Positions 50,142-58,968 of a stretch of DNA of 64,000 nucleotides are shown in pieces. The DNA lies in the NCBI RefSeq assembly GCF_000737325.1, contig NZ_CP011125.1, positions 3,906,001 to 3,970,000 of the forward strand, read 5' to 3'. The notes beneath the pieces were generated by a model. The model saw only the letters and a program-made list of their open reading frames with translations. It was not told where the DNA came from and did not search any database. Each line of letters opens with the position of its first letter. Position 1 is the first letter of the stretch. This stretch comes from Sandaracinus amylolyticus (lineage in GTDB: Bacteria; Myxococcota_A; Polyangia; Polyangiales; Sandaracinaceae). A program made the translations under genes and the position numbers.

Positions 50142-50276
50142 CGTGAGCGCGAGGATACGCGTCGCGCGCGGCGCGCGGCGAGCCGCCTCACGTGCGTCGC
50201 GTCACCTCGGCGTCTCGCATCGCGCGCGACGTGGCACGCGCGTTGATGACGAGCGCGCGGGAGCGACGACGAGACG

Positions 50277-51542
50277 ATGGCCAGCACGACGCACGCCCCG
50301 AGCTCCACCTGGGGCGCTCACGAGCCCGAACGCCGCGACGAGCCGCGCGCACGCGCGAGAGCGCGTCGCGAGAAGGGCGGCGGCATCCCGCTCGGTCGCG
50401 CGTTCGGCGTGCAGATCGTCGCGGACTGGAGCCTGCTGATCATCTTCGCGCTGGTCGCGTTCCAGCTCGGCGCGGGCGTGCTGCCGCAGTGGCATCCGCA
50501 GTGGAGCGGCGCGCTCGTGTGGAGCGTCGCGCTCGCGGCGGCGGTGCTCTTCTTCGCGTCGATCCTGCTGCACGAGCTCTCGCACGCGATCGTCGCGCGC
50601 ATGTTCGGCATCCCGGTCTCGCGCATCACGCTCTTCCTCTTCGGCGGGATGGCGCACATGGAGGGCGAGCCGCGCTCGCCGAAGGCCGAGCTCTTCATGG
50701 CGGCGATCGGACCGATCGTGAGCCTCGCGATCGGGATCGGATCGATCGTGCTCGGGACCGCGCTCGCGGGCGATGCGATCGAGCGCTTCGCGGAGGATCC
50801 CGAGATCGCGTACGCGTCGCTCGATCCGGTGGCGACGCTGCTCTTGTGGCTCGGGCCGGTGAACGTCGCGCTCGCGATGTTCAACATGGTGCCGGGCTTC
50901 CCGCTCGACGGCGGCCGCGTGCTGCGCGCGATCCTCTGGTGGACGACCGGCGACCTGCGACGCGCGACGCGATGGGCGTCGGGCGCGGGGCGTCTCTTCG
51001 GGATGACGCTGGTCGCGCTCGGGGTCGTGTCGATGCTCGGCGGCAACGTCGGCTCGGGGATCTGGCTCGCGCTGATCGGATGGTTCCTCGCGAGCGCGGC
51101 GCGGAGCGGGTACGAGCAGGTCGTGGTGCGCGAGGCGCTCGAGGGTGTGCCCGTCGCGCGCTTGATGAGGACGCGCTTCGAGGTGGTCGGGCCGTGGACG
51201 CCGATCGACGAGCTCGTCTACCAGCGCTTCATGGGCAGCGAGCAAGCGGTCTTCCCGGTGATGGAAGGCGAGCGCTTGGTGGGCATCGTCGCGATGAGCG
51301 ACGTGCGGAAGCTGCCGCGCGAGCACTGGGGCGACGCGCGCGTCGCGGACATCATGACGCCGGCGGCTCGGCTCGTGATGGTGGACGCGGAGGCGAGCGC
51401 GGCAGAGGCGCTCGAGGGGCTGGCTCGTCGGGAGATCGATCAGGTGCCGGTGGTGGATCGGGGTGGGGTGCTGAGGGGGATGGTTCGGCGGGCCGATCTC
51501 GTGAAGTGGTTGGCGCTGCACGAGCCTGCTCTTCGGGTGTGA
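50277..51542 (+). CDS. Site-2 protease (M50) with tandem CBS domains
   Basis: This 421-residue protein has four to six membrane helices, the zinc motif HELSH (99-103) and the second active-site motif NMVPGFPLDGGR (about 203-214), where Asp completes zinc binding. Two CBS domains occupy about 285-415 (VARLMRTRFEVVGPWTPIDE, VADIMTPAARLVMVDAEASA), which usually sense adenine nucleotides or ionic state. It would cleave a membrane-bound substrate, perhaps an anti-sigma factor. ATG 50277 is used. It is divergent from the GHL10 gene. Confidence 0.93.
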   Translation: MASTTHAPSSTWGAHEPERRDEPRARARARREKGGGIPLGRAFGVQIVADWSLLIIFALVAFQLGAGVLPQWHPQWSGALVWSVALAAAVLFFASILLHELSHAIVARMFGIPVSRITLFLFGGMAHMEGEPRSPKAELFMAAIGPIVSLAIGIGSIVLGTALAGDAIERFAEDPEIAYASLDPVATLLLWLGPVNVALAMFNMVPGFPLDGGRVLRAILWWTTGDLRRATRWASGAGRLFGMTLVALGVVSMLGGNVGSGIWLALIGWFLASAARSGYEQVVVREALEGVPVARLMRTRFEVVGPWTPIDELVYQRFMGSEQAVFPVMEGERLVGIVAMSDVRKLPREHWGDARVADIMTPAARLVMVDAEASAAEALEGLARREIDQVPVVDRGGVLRGMVRRADLVKWLALHEPALRV

Positions 51543-52050
51543 TCTCCGCGCGGGGTAGGGCTTCGGTGTGGGGCGCGGGGTGGGGGCCCGTGCTCGGACA
51601 GTCCTCGCGATTGCGTCCTGCTGCGGTCGTGGTGGTCGATGGCCGGACTCTCGTCGGTGCGATGCGCGGAGCGCCTCGCGCCGACGAGCATTCGGAGCGC
51701 TCGCGGAGGCTGGTCGGCGCTGCGGAACTGCGCGCGGGCCCCCACCCCGCGCCCCGGCTGGCAGCGCTTCGGCCGCGCGCGGTGGGTGCACGACCTCGGT
51801 GTGTTGGATGGACGCGTGAGGACGCGAGAGCGCTTCGCGCGCTCGTGTCCTCACGCGGACCGACTCGCCCTTCGGGCATCGTGGAGCCGAATTGGTCGGG
51901 CTCGCCCTTCGGGCCTCGCCCCGCTGGGCGCTGCGGTGCGACTCGCGGTCGATGAGCGGCGCGCCGCGTTCACCCGCGCGAGCGAGCTCGGCGTGATCGG
52001 CGTCACGTCGTGGTGAGCAGGCTGCTCGGTGTTTCCGCCGAGCGGTCGTC
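51543..52050. other. Gene-free stretch with perfect 21-bp inverted repeats
   Basis: No credible gene is seen; long open frames here are Arg-rich shadows. A perfect 21-bp inverted repeat (51570-51590 and 51735-51755) brackets about 145 bases, giving a MITE-like unit of 186 bp. No target-site duplication is visible. The remaining bases to 52050 hold scattered CGGAGCGCTCG-like words related to the repeat arrays. Confidence 0.5.
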
Positions 52051-52392
52051 GGGAGCTCCGGATGAGACTCGGTGTGCCGGAATGGGTGCCGGTGGTCCTC
52101 CGGATCGCGTTCCGGCGCGCTCGGTGGCTTCCCGGAATCTCCGGATCGCGCTTCGGTGCGCCAGGAGGTGCTTTCGAACGCGTTGCGGCGCGCGTTCGAC
52201 GCGTCGGAACGGCGTCTCGCGATCTCCGGATCGCGTTCTGGGCGCCCGAGACGGCGTCCGGTGATCGCCGGGACGTGCTCGGCGCGCCACGACGGTGGTC
52301 CGGTGATCTCCGGATCGCGTCCTGGCTGCCGGAGCGTGATCCGGAGATGCCGGAGCGCGACCGGGAGCCTTCGCGAACGCGCCGCGCGACGA
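52051..52392 (-). repeat. Repeat array C: about 8 units of a 42-bp tandem repeat
   Basis: CCGGATCGCG-like words start at 52058, 52100, 52141, (52184), 52226, 52268, 52310 and 52350, that is every 41-43 bases. Read on the minus strand, the unit is GAGCGCGCCGGAACGCGATC followed by CCGGAGATC and ACCGGACCGCC, closely matching array A. The array lies between convergent genes. It is the same family as arrays A and B but in opposite orientation. Confidence 0.82.
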
Positions 52393-52446
52393 TCGGAGCG
52401 TCTGGCCGCGGCCGGGCGGGCCCGTGGAGCTCCGAGGGCTCGCGCT

Positions 52447-55137
52447 TCAGCGGGGCGCGCGGAAGCCGCGATCGAGCAAGCGCACGCGGCGGAGCAGCAG
52501 GTCGAGCACGAACAGCGCGAGCGCCGCGAACAGGAGCGGGCTCCAGACTTCTTCTCTCCGGCGGACCGACTCGCCCGCGGGATCGAACAGCACGTCGGGG
52601 CTCGGATCGCGCCGACCGCGCGCGACGTCGCTGATGCGATCGAGGAGCGCGAGATCCGGCTCGAGCCTCGCGTACTCGCGCGGGTACGGGCGCACCAGCT
52701 CGCTCGTGCTCTCGGCGATCATCCGCTCGTCGCGCCGGTGCTCCGCGCGCAGCACGAAGCTGCCGTACCTCGAGAGCGGGAAGCGCGCTTCGTAGTGGCC
52801 CGGCGCGGTCTGCCGGAGCACGTGCTCCTCGCGGATGCGGTCGCTGCTCCGCGCGCCCATCGGGCCCTCGACCACCAGCGTCGACGCGAGGCCGTTCACG
52901 AACTCGTCGTCGTCGCCGATCGCGTCGACCACCACGCGCGCTTCGTCGCCGATCACCTCGGCGCGCATCGGGAGCTCGTGACGCTCGCGCTCGCGCATGT
53001 GCTCGCGCACCAGCTGGACCCAGAACCGCGAGAACGCGCCCCAGCGCAGCCAGTCCGCCGACCAGCGCGCCTTCACGTCGCTCGTCCACGCGAGCGACCA
53101 GCCGAGCCCGACGCGCCATCGCGCGAGCAGCGGCTCGCCGAGCTCGCTCTCGAGGATCACCTGCGCCGGCGCGGGGCGTGCGCGCGTGGCGACGTAGCCG
53201 CGCAAGAAGGGCGCGCTCGCGACGTCGACGCCGCGCAGGAAGTCCGCGGGCGCGACCACCCGCGCGCGCACGTAGTCCTCGACGACGTCGTTGCGCGTCA
53301 CCGTCGTCGTCTCCTGCATGAAGATGCGCGGCACGTTGCGCGGATCGGTCGTGAAGTAGCTGCGACCACCGCCGAGATCGGCGAGCTGCGTGAGCAGCGA
53401 TCGGTTCACGTCCGCGCCGATGCCGACCGTGGTCACGGTGATGCCCTCGGCGCGCATCACCGAGACGAGCTCCGGCAGGCCGCTCTCCTGGGTCTGCCCG
53501 TCGGTGAGCAGGATCACGTGCTTGAGCCGCGCGCGCGTGATCGAGAGATCCTGGAACGCCGTGTCGAGCGCCGGGAAGATCGCGGTGCCGCCGCGCGGTG
53601 CCATGCGCCCGATGTCGCGCTGGATCGCGATGCGGTTGCCCGCGCTCTGCATGCGCACGATGCGCTCGGCCTGCGCGTCGAAGCCGACGACCTCGAGGTA
53701 GTCCTGCGCGGAGAGGAGCTCGGCCGTCGCCTGCGCAGCCTGCTTCGCGGCCTCCATCTTCTCGCCGCTCATCGAGCCCGATCGATCGATGACGAGCGCG
53801 AGCGCGAGCGACGGCTGATCACGGCGGCGCTCACCCTCCATGCGCACCGGGAGCAAGCGCTCGACGCGCGTGCCGCGCCATCCGCCGAGCCCGTACGACT
53901 GCTCGCCGCCCGCCATGAGGAACCCGCCGCCGCTGCGCACGAACCGATCGAGCGCGTCCTGGGCGGACGCGCTCACCTGATCCGCGGGCACGTCGGAGAG
54001 GATCACGAAGTCGAAGCGCTCGAGCTCGGCCGCGGACGTCGGCATCGCGCGCGGGGAGCGCACGTCGACGTCGAGCTCGCCCGCGGTGAGCGCGCGCGCG
54101 AGGTGCGTCGCCGCGCTCGCGGTGCCCTCGACGTAGAGCACGGCAGGACGACCGGGGACGACCACCGTGGTCGCGAAGCGGTTGTTGGGCTGGAAGCGAT
54201 CGTCGCCGCGCGGCTCGAGCTCCGCGCGGTACGTGACCGGCCCCGGCACGTGCACGACGGAGCGCAGCGCGATCTCGTTGTCGCCGGCGGCGAGCTCGAG
54301 GTCGCGCACTCCGTCGAGCCCGTTGAGCGTCTCGCCCTGGTAGAGGCGCAGCCGCGCGGTCGTGGGCTGGCTCGCGAAGACGCGCACGCGGACGGTGAAC
54401 GGCTGGCCCGCCTGGAGCGCGTCGGGCAGCGAGAGCGACGTGATCGCGATCTCGCCCGGAGGACCCTCGGTGAACGGCGCGTGATCGATCCGCACCCCGA
54501 GCTCGGCCGCGCGCTGCGCCTCGGCGAGCGCGTCGCCCTCGGTCTGCGCGCCGTCGCTGAGCACGACCGCGCGGCGCAGGTGACCGGGCGGATAGAGCCC
54601 GTACGCGAGCTGGAGCGCGGACGCGAGATCGCTGCCCGCGCCGTCGTCGTGGCGCGCGATCGGCGGGACCTCGTCGTCGATCTCGAGCACGCGCGCGTCG
54701 CGCGCGAAGGTGACGACGCGCACGACGTCCTCGCCGCGCGCGCGCCACGCGGCGTCGATGCGCTCGCGCGCGCGAGCGAGATCGGCGTCGCTCACCGAGT
54801 CCGAGACGTCGACGAGGAACACGACCGCGACGCGCGTCGCGTCGGCGGTGCGCGCGGGGCGCGCGAGCGCGAGCGCGAGCAGCGCGAGCAGCGCGAGCCG
54901 CACGACGTACCCGAGCGCGAGCTGCGCGCGCGGCAGATCGGCGAGCGAGCGCCACCCGCCGAGCAGCAAGAGCGGCGCGACCGCGAGCAGCGCGAGGTTC
55001 CGCGGCGCGAGGAGCTCCCACTCCTCGCCGCGCATCGTCCACGTGATCGGCGCGCTCGTCGCCGCGACGATCGACGCCGCGATGGCAATCGCGGCGATCA
55101 CCGCGAGCACGAGGCGGACGACGAAGCCGCGCGTCAT
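52447..55137 (-). CDS. Membrane protein with two VWA domains and a GATase-like domain
   Basis: This 896-residue protein has N-terminal hydrophobic helices (about 5-25, 44-100) and a VWA domain with MIDAS DVSDSVS (about 109-115). A glutamine-amidotransferase-like region follows (VLYVEGTASAATHLARAL, FVRSGGGFLMAGGEQSYGLG), then a second VWA with full MIDAS DRSGS (near 422, IDRSGSMSGEKMEAAKQAAQ) and TDGQTQESGLPELVSV. A C-terminal membrane helix (LLFAALALFVLDLLLRRV) follows late in the chain. The family occurs with MoxR ATPases and probably forms a metal-dependent surface or chaperone complex. It is the last gene of the MoxR operon, with a 4-base overlap. Confidence 0.87.
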   Translation of the reverse strand: MTRGFVVRLVLAVIAAIAIAASIVAATSAPITWTMRGEEWELLAPRNLALLAVAPLLLLGGWRSLADLPRAQLALGYVVRLALLALLALALARPARTADATRVAVVFLVDVSDSVSDADLARARERIDAAWRARGEDVVRVVTFARDARVLEIDDEVPPIARHDDGAGSDLASALQLAYGLYPPGHLRRAVVLSDGAQTEGDALAEAQRAAELGVRIDHAPFTEGPPGEIAITSLSLPDALQAGQPFTVRVRVFASQPTTARLRLYQGETLNGLDGVRDLELAAGDNEIALRSVVHVPGPVTYRAELEPRGDDRFQPNNRFATTVVVPGRPAVLYVEGTASAATHLARALTAGELDVDVRSPRAMPTSAAELERFDFVILSDVPADQVSASAQDALDRFVRSGGGFLMAGGEQSYGLGGWRGTRVERLLPVRMEGERRRDQPSLALALVIDRSGSMSGEKMEAAKQAAQATAELLSAQDYLEVVGFDAQAERIVRMQSAGNRIAIQRDIGRMAPRGGTAIFPALDTAFQDLSITRARLKHVILLTDGQTQESGLPELVSVMRAEGITVTTVGIGADVNRSLLTQLADLGGGRSYFTTDPRNVPRIFMQETTTVTRNDVVEDYVRARVVAPADFLRGVDVASAPFLRGYVATRARPAPAQVILESELGEPLLARWRVGLGWSLAWTSDVKARWSADWLRWGAFSRFWVQLVREHMRERERHELPMRAEVIGDEARVVVDAIGDDDEFVNGLASTLVVEGPMGARSSDRIREEHVLRQTAPGHYEARFPLSRYGSFVLRAEHRRDERMIAESTSELVRPYPREYARLEPDLALLDRISDVARGRRDPSPDVLFDPAGESVRRREEVWSPLLFAALALFVLDLLLRRVRLLDRGFRAPR

Positions 55138-57038
55138 ACGGTCCACCGCCGGTGGAACGTGACCCACTCGATCGCGAGCACCCCGAACGCGATCAGGACC
55201 AGCCACGCCCACGGCTCGCCGCGCACGGGCGCATCGACGATCGTCGGCGCATCGCTCGGCTCGCCGGCGATCGGCATCGTCGCCGCGACGGCGAGCTCGG
55301 CCTCACCGCTCGGCCCGAGGTTGACCGCGAGGTGCTCGGCGTCGGGCCCGTCGGTGAGCAGCAGATGGAACCCCGCGCGCTCGCTGGTCGCGACGGCGCG
55401 TCCATCGACGATCGGCACCGGGCGCTCCGACCCGTCGTCGATCAACGTCGCGCGCGTGGCGCTCGGCGAGACCGGCACGTACCAGGGCTCGCCGGTGCGG
55501 TACGACGAGAAGTGCCCGCTCGCTTCTTCCACGAACGAGTCGATCGCGTGCAGCAGGAGCAGCGGCCACGCGACGCGCAGCGGGAGATCGCTGCGCCGCG
55601 GATCGAACGTGAGCGCGACGAAGCCGCGCCCGTTCCGCGTGCCGGTGACGAGCAAGGGGCCGCGCGCGTCGGCGCCGACGACGACGTCACCGGGCTCGAC
55701 GCGCACCTGGAGCGCCTCCGCGATGTTCACGTCGCGCAGGCTGGTGAACGCGAGCAGCGGATGATCGCGCTCGAGGCGATCGAAGAACGGACGCTCGATC
55801 GTGCCCTCGACGACGAGCGGCCCCTGCACGCCTGCGGCGGGCTGCGGATGGAGCCAGATCGAGGGCGCATCGAGCGGCTGCGGCGGGACGAACGACTCGT
55901 AGATCACGACGTCGAATTCGCCCTCGGGCGGGAACTGCGCCGGCGTGACGTGCGTGACGGCGAGGTACTCGTCGAGCAGCAGCGCGGCCTCGAGGTAGAT
56001 GTCGTCCTCCGCGACGACCAGCACGCGCGCGCGACGTCGCTCGGGCAAGCGCGCGTACGCGCGATCGTCGGCCGCGAGGTCGTCCTGCGTTCCGTCCGCC
56101 AGCCGGATGCGCGCCTCGAGCGTGCGATCCGCGCCGGTGACGTTCTCGAACAGCCGCGTCGCGCGCTCCCCCGCGCCGAGGCGCATCGTGGTCACGTCGA
56201 GCGGGACGCCTTCGCCCTCGTGCGAGTCGCCGAGGAGCGTGAGCTCGATCTCCTCGGCGTTCGCGCCGGGGTTCCACAGCTCGATCAGCACCTGCGCGCG
56301 GCTCTTGTCGATCGGGTAGCGCCGCACCGCGAACGCGGTGATCGCGACGTTGCGCGTCTCGGTCTCGCCGACGCGATCCCAGCGGACCGGGACGCCGCTC
56401 TCGCGGGCGCGCGCCTCGACGAGCTCACCGGGCGCGTCGAGCCGACCATCGGAGACGATCACGATCTCCGCGCTCGGAGCGCCGCGCGCGACGTCGAGCG
56501 CCCAGCCGAGCCCGCGCGCGAGATCGGCCGCGACGTCGCGCGCCTCGAGCCGATCGAGCGCCTCCTCGAGCACCTCGGGATCGCCGTCGATCGGGCCGAG
56601 CGGGACCGTGCTCGCGCCCATCGACGCGACGATCATCCGATCGTCCGCGCCCATCGCCGCGATGCGACGTCGCACCGCCTGGCGCGCCGCCTCGATGCGC
56701 CCGCCCTCGACATCGGTCGCGCCCATCGACGCGCTCGTGTCGACGAGCACCACGAGCGTGCGTCCGTCGTCGCGGCCCGCGATCCACCGAGGATCTCCGA
56801 GCGCGATCGCGAGCATCGCGACGATCGAGAGCGCGAGCAGCAGCGAGAGGATGCGCTTCAGCGACGAGAAGAGGCGCGTCGTGCGCTGCTCGGCGAGCAC
56901 GTCGTGCCAGAGCCGCACGAAGGGCACTTCGACCGGGCGTCGCCGCAGCTTGAGCAGGTACAGCACGAACACCGCAGCGCCGAACGCGCCGAGCGTGGCG
57001 AGCACCTGCCCCAGCGAGAGCCCGGTCCACTCGAGCAT
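55134..57038 (-). CDS. BatA-like aerotolerance protein with VWA domain
   Basis: This 634-residue protein starts with an N-terminal BatA-type membrane segment (SLGQVLATLGAFGAAVFVLY) and LKLRRRPVEVPFVRLWHDV, the signature of the Bat/aerotolerance N-terminal domain. A VWA domain follows with MIDAS DTSASMG near 99-105 and IVSDGRLDAPGELVEA. A large extracytoplasmic beta region and a C-terminal helix (WLVLIAFGVLAIEWVTF) come next. It likely works with the MoxR ATPase and DUF58 proteins of this operon. Both ends overlap neighbouring genes. Confidence 0.85.
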   Translation of the reverse strand: MLEWTGLSLGQVLATLGAFGAAVFVLYLLKLRRRPVEVPFVRLWHDVLAEQRTTRLFSSLKRILSLLLALSIVAMLAIALGDPRWIAGRDDGRTLVVLVDTSASMGATDVEGGRIEAARQAVRRRIAAMGADDRMIVASMGASTVPLGPIDGDPEVLEEALDRLEARDVAADLARGLGWALDVARGAPSAEIVIVSDGRLDAPGELVEARARESGVPVRWDRVGETETRNVAITAFAVRRYPIDKSRAQVLIELWNPGANAEEIELTLLGDSHEGEGVPLDVTTMRLGAGERATRLFENVTGADRTLEARIRLADGTQDDLAADDRAYARLPERRRARVLVVAEDDIYLEAALLLDEYLAVTHVTPAQFPPEGEFDVVIYESFVPPQPLDAPSIWLHPQPAAGVQGPLVVEGTIERPFFDRLERDHPLLAFTSLRDVNIAEALQVRVEPGDVVVGADARGPLLVTGTRNGRGFVALTFDPRRSDLPLRVAWPLLLLHAIDSFVEEASGHFSSYRTGEPWYVPVSPSATRATLIDDGSERPVPIVDGRAVATSERAGFHLLLTDGPDAEHLAVNLGPSGEAELAVAATMPIAGEPSDAPTIVDAPVRGEPWAWLVLIAFGVLAIEWVTFHRRWTV

Positions 57039-57967
57039 CAGCCGAGCAGCCCCCCGCGCCGGAGCACGCTGAGCACCGCGTCGTCCCACGCCGTGCTCGT
57101 CTCGATCACGACGTGCGGCACCTGCTTCTGCGCGCAGTACGACGCGATCCCCGCGAGGTACGCCGCGTGCGCCGCGGCATACCGCTCGAGCACGCGCGGC
57201 GTGACCGTCACCTCGCGCGACTCGCCGGTCTCGCGATCGACGAGGCGCACGTCGCCGTGCAGCGGCGGGCGCGCCTCGGTGGGATCGACGAGCTGGATGA
57301 CGAAGGGCTCGAAGCGCGCGTAGCGCAGCGCGTCGATGCCGCGCTCGAAGCCCGCGGGATCGTAGAGGTCGCTGATCACGATCGCGACCCCGCGACGCTT
57401 GTGCTGCGCCGCGAACGCGCGCATCGCGCCCTCGATGCCGGTGCGTCCTTCGGGGCGCGTGCCGCGGAGGAACTCGAAGACCTTGAAGATGCGGCTCTTG
57501 CCGCGCGTGGGCGGAAGCCGCGCGCCGATCACGTCGGCGAAGGTCAGCACCGAGACACGATCGAGGGTCGAGAGCGCGACGTACGCGAGCGCCGCCGCGA
57601 TGCGCTTGCCGTACGCGAGCTTCTGCGGCGCGCCGAACTGCATCGACCCCGACGTGTCGAGCAGCAGGTAGACCGAGAGGTCCTCTTCCTCCTGGAAGAG
57701 CTTGAGCAGCAGCTTCTCGCTGCGTCCGTAGAGCTTCCAGTCGAGGTGGCGGAAGTCGTCGCCCGGCGCGTACTCGCGGTGATCCGCGAACTCGATGCCC
57801 GCGCCGGTCTTCTGCGACCGACGCTCGGCGCGCATGCGCCCGCTGACCAGACGACGCGACGCGATCGCGAGCGCCTCGAGCCGACGCTGGAACTCCTCGT
57901 CGAACGCGTCGTCGTCGATCGCGCGGGGCGCTGAGATCGGCCCCTGCTTCCGCAGCCAGCCGAACAT
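57038..57967 (-). CDS. DUF58-domain protein
   Basis: This 309-residue protein shows the DUF58 core: GAGIEFADHREYAPGDDFRH, LDWKLYGRSEKLLLKLFQEE and a VWA-like strand LLLDTSGSMQFGAPQKLAYG (about 102-121). DUF58 proteins nearly always accompany MoxR AAA+ ATPases, and the Asp-x-Ser-x-Ser metal site suggests a metal-dependent adaptor. No membrane helix is predicted, so it is probably cytoplasmic. Its ends overlap the moxR-like and BatA-like genes (TGATG at both). Confidence 0.9.
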   Translation of the reverse strand: MFGWLRKQGPISAPRAIDDDAFDEEFQRRLEALAIASRRLVSGRMRAERRSQKTGAGIEFADHREYAPGDDFRHLDWKLYGRSEKLLLKLFQEEEDLSVYLLLDTSGSMQFGAPQKLAYGKRIAAALAYVALSTLDRVSVLTFADVIGARLPPTRGKSRIFKVFEFLRGTRPEGRTGIEGAMRAFAAQHKRRGVAIVISDLYDPAGFERGIDALRYARFEPFVIQLVDPTEARPPLHGDVRLVDRETGESREVTVTPRVLERYAAAHAAYLAGIASYCAQKQVPHVVIETSTAWDDAVLSVLRRGGLLG

Positions 57968-58968
57968 CAGCCCTTCACGGTCTCGGGCACGCTCGCGAGC
58001 ACGTCCTCGAGCAGCACGTCGCTGCGCACGCCCTCGGCCTCGCCCTCGAACCCGAGGATCACGCGGTGGCGCAGCGCGGGGATCGCGACGGCGCGCACGT
58101 CCTCGATCGTCGCCGCGTAGCGTCCCTCGACGAGCGCGTGGATCTTCGCCGCGAGCAAGCACGCCTGCGCGCCGCGCGGCGATGCGCCGAAGCGCACGAA
58201 GCGCTTCACCTTCTCGGGCGCGCTCGGGCGATCGGGGTGCGTCGCTTCGAGGACACGGATCGCGTAGTCCTGCACGTGCCGGGGCACCGGCACCTCGCGC
58301 GCGAGCGCGCGCATCTGGAGGATCCGCTCTCCGTCGAGCACCGGCTCGATCGCGGGCTCGTGCTCGCCGGTGGTGCGATCGAGGATGTCGTGCAGCTCGG
58401 TGCGCGACGGGAAGCCGACGTGCAGCTTGAAGAAGAAGCGATCGAGCTGGGCTTCGGGCAGCGGGTACGTGCCCTCCATCTCGAGCGGGTTCTGCGTCGC
58501 GAGCACGAAGTACGGCTCCTCGAGGCGATGCGTCTGGTTGCCGATCGTGACGCGGTGCTCCTGCATCACCTCGAGCAGCGCGCTCTGCGTCTTCGGCGTC
58601 GCGCGGTTCACCTCGTCCGCGAGCACGATGTTCGCGAACACCGGGCCGGGGCGGAACTCGAAGCTCTTCGCGCCGCCCGCGCTCTCCGCGATCACCGTGG
58701 TGCCCAGCAGGTCCGCGGGCATCAGATCGGGCGTGAACTGGATGCGCGAGAAGCGCAGGTGCAGCGCCTCGGCGAGCGAGCGCACCAGCATCGTCTTGCC
58801 CAGCCCCGGCACGCCCTCGAGCAGCGCGTTGCCGCCCGCGACCAGGCACGTGATCACGCCGTCGAGGATCGTGCGCTGACCGACGATCCGCTTGCCGACG
58901 GTCTCGCGCACCTTCGTCACGTCCGCCTGGAACGCGGCGACCTTCTTCTCGATGTCCTTCGAAGTCAT
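57967..58968 (-). CDS. MoxR-family AAA+ ATPase
   Basis: This 333-residue protein has Walker A GVPGLGKT (52-59), Walker B LADEVNRATPKTQSALLEVM (about 116-135) and sensor 1 (FVLATQNPLEMEGTYPLPEA), with arginine-finger region LDRFFFKLHVGFP. MoxR ATPases act as chaperones that insert metals or assemble complexes through VWA partners. The neighbours here (DUF58 and VWA genes) are the usual ones. It overlaps the coiled-coil gene upstream and the DUF58 gene downstream. Confidence 0.95.
   Translation of the reverse strand: MTSKDIEKKVAAFQADVTKVRETVGKRIVGQRTILDGVITCLVAGGNALLEGVPGLGKTMLVRSLAEALHLRFSRIQFTPDLMPADLLGTTVIAESAGGAKSFEFRPGPVFANIVLADEVNRATPKTQSALLEVMQEHRVTIGNQTHRLEEPYFVLATQNPLEMEGTYPLPEAQLDRFFFKLHVGFPSRTELHDILDRTTGEHEPAIEPVLDGERILQMRALAREVPVPRHVQDYAIRVLEATHPDRPSAPEKVKRFVRFGASPRGAQACLLAAKIHALVEGRYAATIEDVRAVAIPALRHRVILGFEGEAEGVRSDVLLEDVLASVPETVKG

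Noticed and set aside
50192-51955. Plus-strand frame of 587 codons over and beyond the M50 protease gene
   Set aside because: It is a shifted frame over the protease gene. Composition is shadow-like and no domain is recognisable.
52072-55764. Open frame of 1230 codons on the plus strand opposite the VWA genes
   Set aside because: Its product is Arg/Ala/His-rich and it mirrors strong minus-strand genes with recognisable domains. At this GC content such antisense frames lack stops by chance.
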